DNA of 64,000 bases from Quercus robur (Eukaryota; Streptophyta; Magnoliopsida; Fagales; Fagaceae). Location of the stretch: assembly GCF_932294415.1 (NCBI RefSeq), contig NC_065535.1:25818782-25882781 (forward strand), read 5' to 3'. This document shows positions 59,882 through 64,000 of the stretch, piece by piece. Position numbers and translations under genes: made by a program. Position 1 is the first letter of the stretch; the number at the start of each line of letters is the position of its first letter. A model generated the notes under the pieces. The model was not told where the DNA came from. It was given only the letters and a program-made list of their open reading frames with translations, and ran no database searches.

Positions 59882-60041
59882 TAGTTTAATAAATGTCTGA
59901 AACTCATAGCTGTTAACAAATGTTTTAGCTATATGATTTTATTTTACAAATTCAATTTTGGTGTTGTAGTAAAATAAACAAAGATTAAATTATATATTGT
60001 ACTCAATACATTTCCCGTGCATCGCATAGGTTAGCGACTAG
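58576..60041 (+). mobile_element. non-autonomous Helitron a (unit 4 only)
   Basis: It starts TCTATATATTCTATATATAT, then AAAACCGAAAC, and ends with a hairpin (CCCGTGCATCGCATAGG), then TTAGCGACTAG before T. It has the same terminal words as 41458-42981 but a different interior, including an 80-bp inverted repeat (58893-58972 with 59060-59139). Absent from unit 3. Contains (AAT)n at 59848-59880. Confidence 0.75.
58893..59139. repeat. 80-bp near-perfect inverted repeat with 87-nt loop
   Basis: Left arm 58893-58972 (TTCCACTTATGTATTGGACT...) and right arm 59060-59139 are reverse complements with one mismatch that I can see (GGTTAATGC against GCATTGACC). An RNA across it would form a long, almost uninterrupted hairpin. 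Confidence 0.9.
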
Positions 60042-60152
60042 TTATTATATAAAACTGAAGCCTTTGAAACTCCCACAATTTTCCACATCATCATTTTAAT
60101 TTAAAAAAATTTTAATTTTTAAAACTAAATAGTGAGAGTCCTAACAGGAGTC

Positions 60153-60189
<37 letters not shown>

Positions 60190-61207
60190 AGACAAAATAT
60201 TTGAAAACCCTAAAGCAATCTCCTCTGTCCGTCTCCACTAAGAGAGAGAACCCTAAGCTTCAATTTCTTTGGTACGCTTGCTATTGCTTTTTCTCTTTTT
60301 TGTGAATTAGTTTTTTTTGCTTTTGTTTTGTATGGAGTAGTACTTTACAATATATAGTATAACTACAAGTATTGTAGTAAGTTTGCTAACTTTTTGTGTG
60401 GTTCAAAGATGTTATATTCTATATTATTTTAGATTATATAACCTTAAGCTTTACCTTATGAAGACGTATGTACAAGTTTTTAATTCCTTTTGTGTGGATA
60501 TTTTCTCACAGCTATGGAGTAAGGTATATGCATTATATGTTATCTTATGTTTTCTCTTATGGTGTCATGCTTCTTTGTTTATTAATTAAAGATTATGTAG
60601 GAAGCCTATATTATTTGCACTTTCAAAGTGTTCGACAATGTTTGAACCAAATTTTTCATCAATTAGGAAGAATTGGATAAAAAAAACTTAGAAAAGCTTT
60701 CCATCCTTATTGAAATTGTCTCGCAATAATGACCTTTTTTTTTTTTTTTTTAAATAATTTGTAGGTTCTGAATGTTTTGATTTCTAATTTTATTGTCTTT
60801 TGAAAGTTTGACCATCTAAATTTTTGGGTTCAATTTTTTGTAATATTTGAAACAGTTTAGCAAATTTCAACTGTTATAACTATGGATTATTCTCTTGATG
60901 GTAACCTATCTTTCTCTTATATTTCTCTATTTGGTAGTCATATATATTTTGTTTTGTTTCAATAATTTCTAGGCAGTGCCAATAAATTTTCTGATTTTTT
61001 TTCCCTTTTCGAACGTTTTAACATCAGAACTTTTTAGTTATTTTTTTTTCAATATCTAAATTTGGCTTATTCATCAAATTGTAACTAAAAAAGATAGAAG
61101 CAATTCATGCAATAGTATAGTTTCATAATCAATTTAAAATTTTATAAAATTATTTTAGTCTATTATAAATAGGTAAGTTCCCGTGCGCTGCACGGGTTTC
61201 CGACTAG
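60042..61207 (+). mobile_element. non-autonomous Helitron b (unit 4 only)
   Basis: It begins directly after the CTAG of Helitron a (TTATTATATAAAACTGAAGCC; the first two bases are TT rather than TC). It ends with a CCCGTGCGCTGCACGGG hairpin (61180-61196), then TTTCCGACTAG. Head-to-tail with its neighbours. The interior is AT-rich with no recognised gene. Contains an (AT)n run at 60160-60187. Confidence 0.65.
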
Positions 61208-61308
61208 TTATATATATAACCGAAGCCTCTAAATCTCTCATAATTTTCCACGTCAGCACAATATTTAAATAAAATTATTTGACTTTTTAATTATTATTAT
61301 TATTATTA
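61208..61308 (+). mobile_element. Helitron 5'-end fragment
   Basis: About 100 bp carrying the AACCGAAGCCTCTAAATCTC 5'-end sequence. It is repeated immediately afterwards at the start of the next Helitron, separated by (TTA)n. Confidence 0.6.
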
Positions 61309-62813
61309 TATATATATAACCGAAGCTTCTAAATCTCTCATAATTTTCTACATCAGCACAATATTTAAATAAAATTATTTGACTTTTTAAAAAATAAATA
61401 ACACACGTTCCTTTTTCAAAACAAAAACCTGACTAGCCATGCTTCTCCTTCTTGAGCTAGGGTTTCAGCCATTTATACTTTTCTCCTTCTTTAGCGCTCC
61501 CTTTCCAGTTGCTACATCTGAAAAATCAAATCAAGGTTAGGCTTTTTCTATTTGCTAAATTTTTCTTATATTGATTTCTAGGGTTTAGTTCAATAAACAT
61601 TAGCAATTTACAAATCTGTGCAACCGACAATACATATTTATAAGTGGTGCAAGTATTGACTAATATTTGATTGCTGATTTTTACAAATCTGTGCAACTGA
61701 CAATACATGTTTATGAGTGGTGCACGTGTTGAATAATACTTGATTGCTGATTTTTCAACCTTCAATGATAGCGTACAGTTCTAAATCTTGCAATCAAGTT
61801 TAGATATTTGTTTACCATGACCAGATTATATTAATATCGTTACATGATGAAAATTTTTGTGATTATAAATAAATAATTCATTTTTATTAATCATTGATTT
61901 GTGCCCTTTGTTATAGATTCAATTTTGCAAATCTCTATGGATTTCACCAATGACCTTTTTACTATGGATTTTCGTTTGTTGAGTGAAGCTTAGTTATTGG
62001 TAGCGTGGGGGAGGGAATCAATCTTATGAGGTGATGTCAACAATTATAACATACTGTATGAATTTTGGTAAAACTACGCCTCCATAGCAACTTTCTTAAT
62101 AATTTTTATTTTCTGTTAATAATTGTTAATTGGAATTCTACTTTACTGTAGTAACTATGGCTCCCTTGCTTATTTATAAAACTTTTTTTGTTTTTGCAAT
62201 TGGAATTTACAAGTACTTTGGTGGATTTGTGGATTACATTGATTGGCAGAAGCTTTTAGCACCTTCGAAACCCACATACGCGATCATAGCCACCTCACCT
62301 AATGGTTCTTCTTATTTATAATTTGTGTTGATATTATTCTTAGTTAAGAAAGGAAAGAAAAGTTACCCAACATAGGTAATGGCGTTAAATTTAATTTTAC
62401 TATATAGCTGAAATAGGTTTGCATTTGATTTGATTTTTTTACTTGTAGTTATTTTCATCAATGTTGAATACTTTCTTGAATTCCAAATGCATTAGGATTA
62501 TGATTGTCTCAAGTGAAGAGAGACATTTTTTAAAATTTTCATTCAACCACCCCCTGTTGGTGCATCTTCATATTTTGAATTTATATTGATCTAATTGTTA
62601 TTCCTATCATGCATGCTTTCTTTGCAGCATAATTGCTAATAATGATAAGTTAGCATATGTAATGTGTGGTCTTATTAATAGTTAAATATATATGGGGAAG
62701 TATATATCTTAACTTACATTTTAGTTTAATTTTCGTTTTTATGAATTTAGAACAGTTATTGATATTGCATATTTTATATAACTATTTCGTGCATCGCACG
62801 GGTTAGCGACTAG
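61309..62813 (+). mobile_element. non-autonomous Helitron c (unit 4 counterpart of 41458-42981)
   Basis: Aligns along its length to the unit 3 Helitron, ending with CGTGCATCGCACGGGTTAGC then GACTAG before T at 62814. It was present before duplication B. Confidence 0.75.
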
Positions 62814-63106
62814 TTGTTATTATTATTATTATTATTATTGTAAGTTAGAAAAACGAGAATTAGTGACAGATTATGAACATGATCATACAAATATGTTGAT
62901 CACATTATATCATTAAGAAAATGAGAACTAATAACATCTTATCACCTAAACTTTGTTGTGAAACTGTTGTGTCCATTATATACTACTCATTTATTTTTTG
63001 GTAATATCAAATCAAAGCGGAGTTATGGTTGGGTTTTATTGTGAGCGCGGATTTGATTGGGCCCTTTCAGATAACACAAGGTGTATAGAGATTATGAAGG
63101 AATAAA

Positions 63107-63500
63107 AAGGATAGTGGGCTTTTGCCCTTATTTTGTAAAAGAATCTAGCACAATATCCCTATTTTGAAACTATTTAGGTCCACGTCCTTGTTTTAGTACT
63201 CGATTTAAAAAAAAAAAAAATTTTGAGTTACAAGTGGAACTCGACATTAGCAATGTTGAGTCTTATGCATATTATGCCACTTAATTTTTTTTAAAAAATT
63301 TAAGTGAAACTCAACTTTGCTAAAGTCGTGTTTTAATTAAAAAGTTACATATAACTCAATTTTGAGGATATCGAGTTTTATACTAAACTCGATTTTGTTA
63401 AAATCGAGTTTCAAAAACAGGGACATAAACCTAAATAGTTTCAAAACAGGACCATATTGCTGTTATTTTTACAAAATAAGGGCAAAAGCCCAATATCCCC
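63107..63500. mobile_element. foldback MULE-type MITE (unit 4 copy)
   Basis: Counterpart of 43272-43661 with the same AAGGAATAAA flanks (63097-63106, 63501-63510) and the same ACTCGA/TCGAGT core. Confidence 0.8.
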
Positions 63501-63510
63501 AAGGAATAAA

Positions 63511-64000
63511 AGGGTCATGTGTTTTGCACTATTAAAAGCAAAGGGAAATGCAAAAGCTAAGCATGTGAGCAATATCTAGTCTAAGTTAAAAAAAAAAAAA
63601 AAATCCGGTTGACATGTTGTCAGTTGGGCATGTGATTTTGGTTGCAAGGTAGGTTTAAAGATATGTAGCTGCTATTTTATCAAAATCCTTAGGAGTACTA
63701 TATTTACAACATTTTCACAATAATTTTACAACAAGGTTTAGGTGGCAATTTATTACTAGTTCTCATTTAAACCCACCACTAACATCACGTTTTTGCAAAA
63801 GAACGAACACAACACTTAGGCTGTCGTGTCTATGTATGGCATGTACAGAACACAGGAAACACATTGAACATGGTTGCATGCATGCCCCAGTTGTGTTTTA
63901 TTTATTTATTTATTTTATTTTTATATGACTGGCATGGCTAGAAAGAGCTTGTGCCGCCCCCCCCCCCCCCAAAAAAAAAAAAAAACAAACAGAAGTTAAA
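63511..64000. other. intergenic, unit 4 copy of 43672-44160
   Basis: Ends in the same C-run/A-run as 44116-44147. The FAR1-like gene should follow outside the window. Confidence 0.7.

Larger units (their letters stand above)
47301..64000. repeat. tandem duplication B, unit 4 (continues past the window)
   Basis: Matches 33448-44160 in order once its private insertions are set aside: the LTR element at 47669-54252 and the extra Helitrons at 58576-61308. The last base of the window matches 44160. Confidence 0.9.

Overview
This is a plant nuclear window, almost certainly from a eudicot and probably a woody one. The evidence is AT-rich DNA, GT-AG introns inside plant-type gene families (glycolipid-transfer protein, KORRIGAN-like GH9 endoglucanase, plant pathogen-related protein, FAR1-related) and a dense layer of plant transposons (Copia and Gypsy-like LTR elements, a TRIM, Helitrons, MULE and PIF-type elements, foldback MITEs). 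Species is not readable from the sequence alone. No bacterial operon, CRISPR array or rRNA gene is present, and I could not recognise a tRNA.

The main structure is two consecutive direct tandem duplications that do not share sequence. The first (about 10.4 kb per unit: 4785-15140 and 15141-25520) starts inside intron 3 of a GLTP gene and ends inside exon 3 of a convergent GH9 endoglucanase gene. It leaves a complete GLTP gene at the left, a complete-length GH9 copy at the right, and two truncated copies between them (GH9 3' part at 10.7-15.1 kb, GLTP exons 4-6 at 15.9-16.6 kb). The second (about 13.9 kb: 33448-47300 and 47301 to beyond the window end) starts inside the last exon of a DUF218-type membrane protein gene and ends inside a FAR1-related gene. 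It carries a pathogen-related protein gene that is intact in both units. A single-copy stretch, 25.5-33.4 kb, separates the two duplications and holds the 5' half of the GH9 gene and the DUF218 gene.

The units differ by a few percent of substitutions and by whole transposons present in one unit and absent, often with a clean empty site, in the other. Unit 1 alone has a Copia-type element (11218-14378) and a TTA-flanked PIF/Harbinger-like element (8792-10362). Unit 2 alone has a MULE-like insertion (18254-20971) and a probable solo LTR (21416-23342). Unit 3 alone has a 2.5 kb Helitron (34895-37406) and a TRIM-like element (40131-41069). Unit 4 alone has a 6.6 kb LTR element (47669-54252) and two extra Helitrons (58576-61207). 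This pattern fits real tandem duplication followed by independent insertion. It also fits two haplotypes joined in tandem by an assembler; only read evidence can separate the two.

Gene state: GLTP (3531-6247), the DUF218 gene (28987-33493) and both pathogen-related genes (37699-38700, 55631-56667) read as intact. Both GH9 copies look dead, and even the longer one carries Asn where the catalytic base Asp is expected. The FAR1-like gene is frameshifted, cut off by the duplication breakpoint, and has an unusual run of near-identical tandem 5' exons. I found no clearly new biological system. The most unusual items are the FAR1-like exon array, the end-to-end Helitron array with an 80-bp inverted repeat, and the duplication/insertion mosaic itself.
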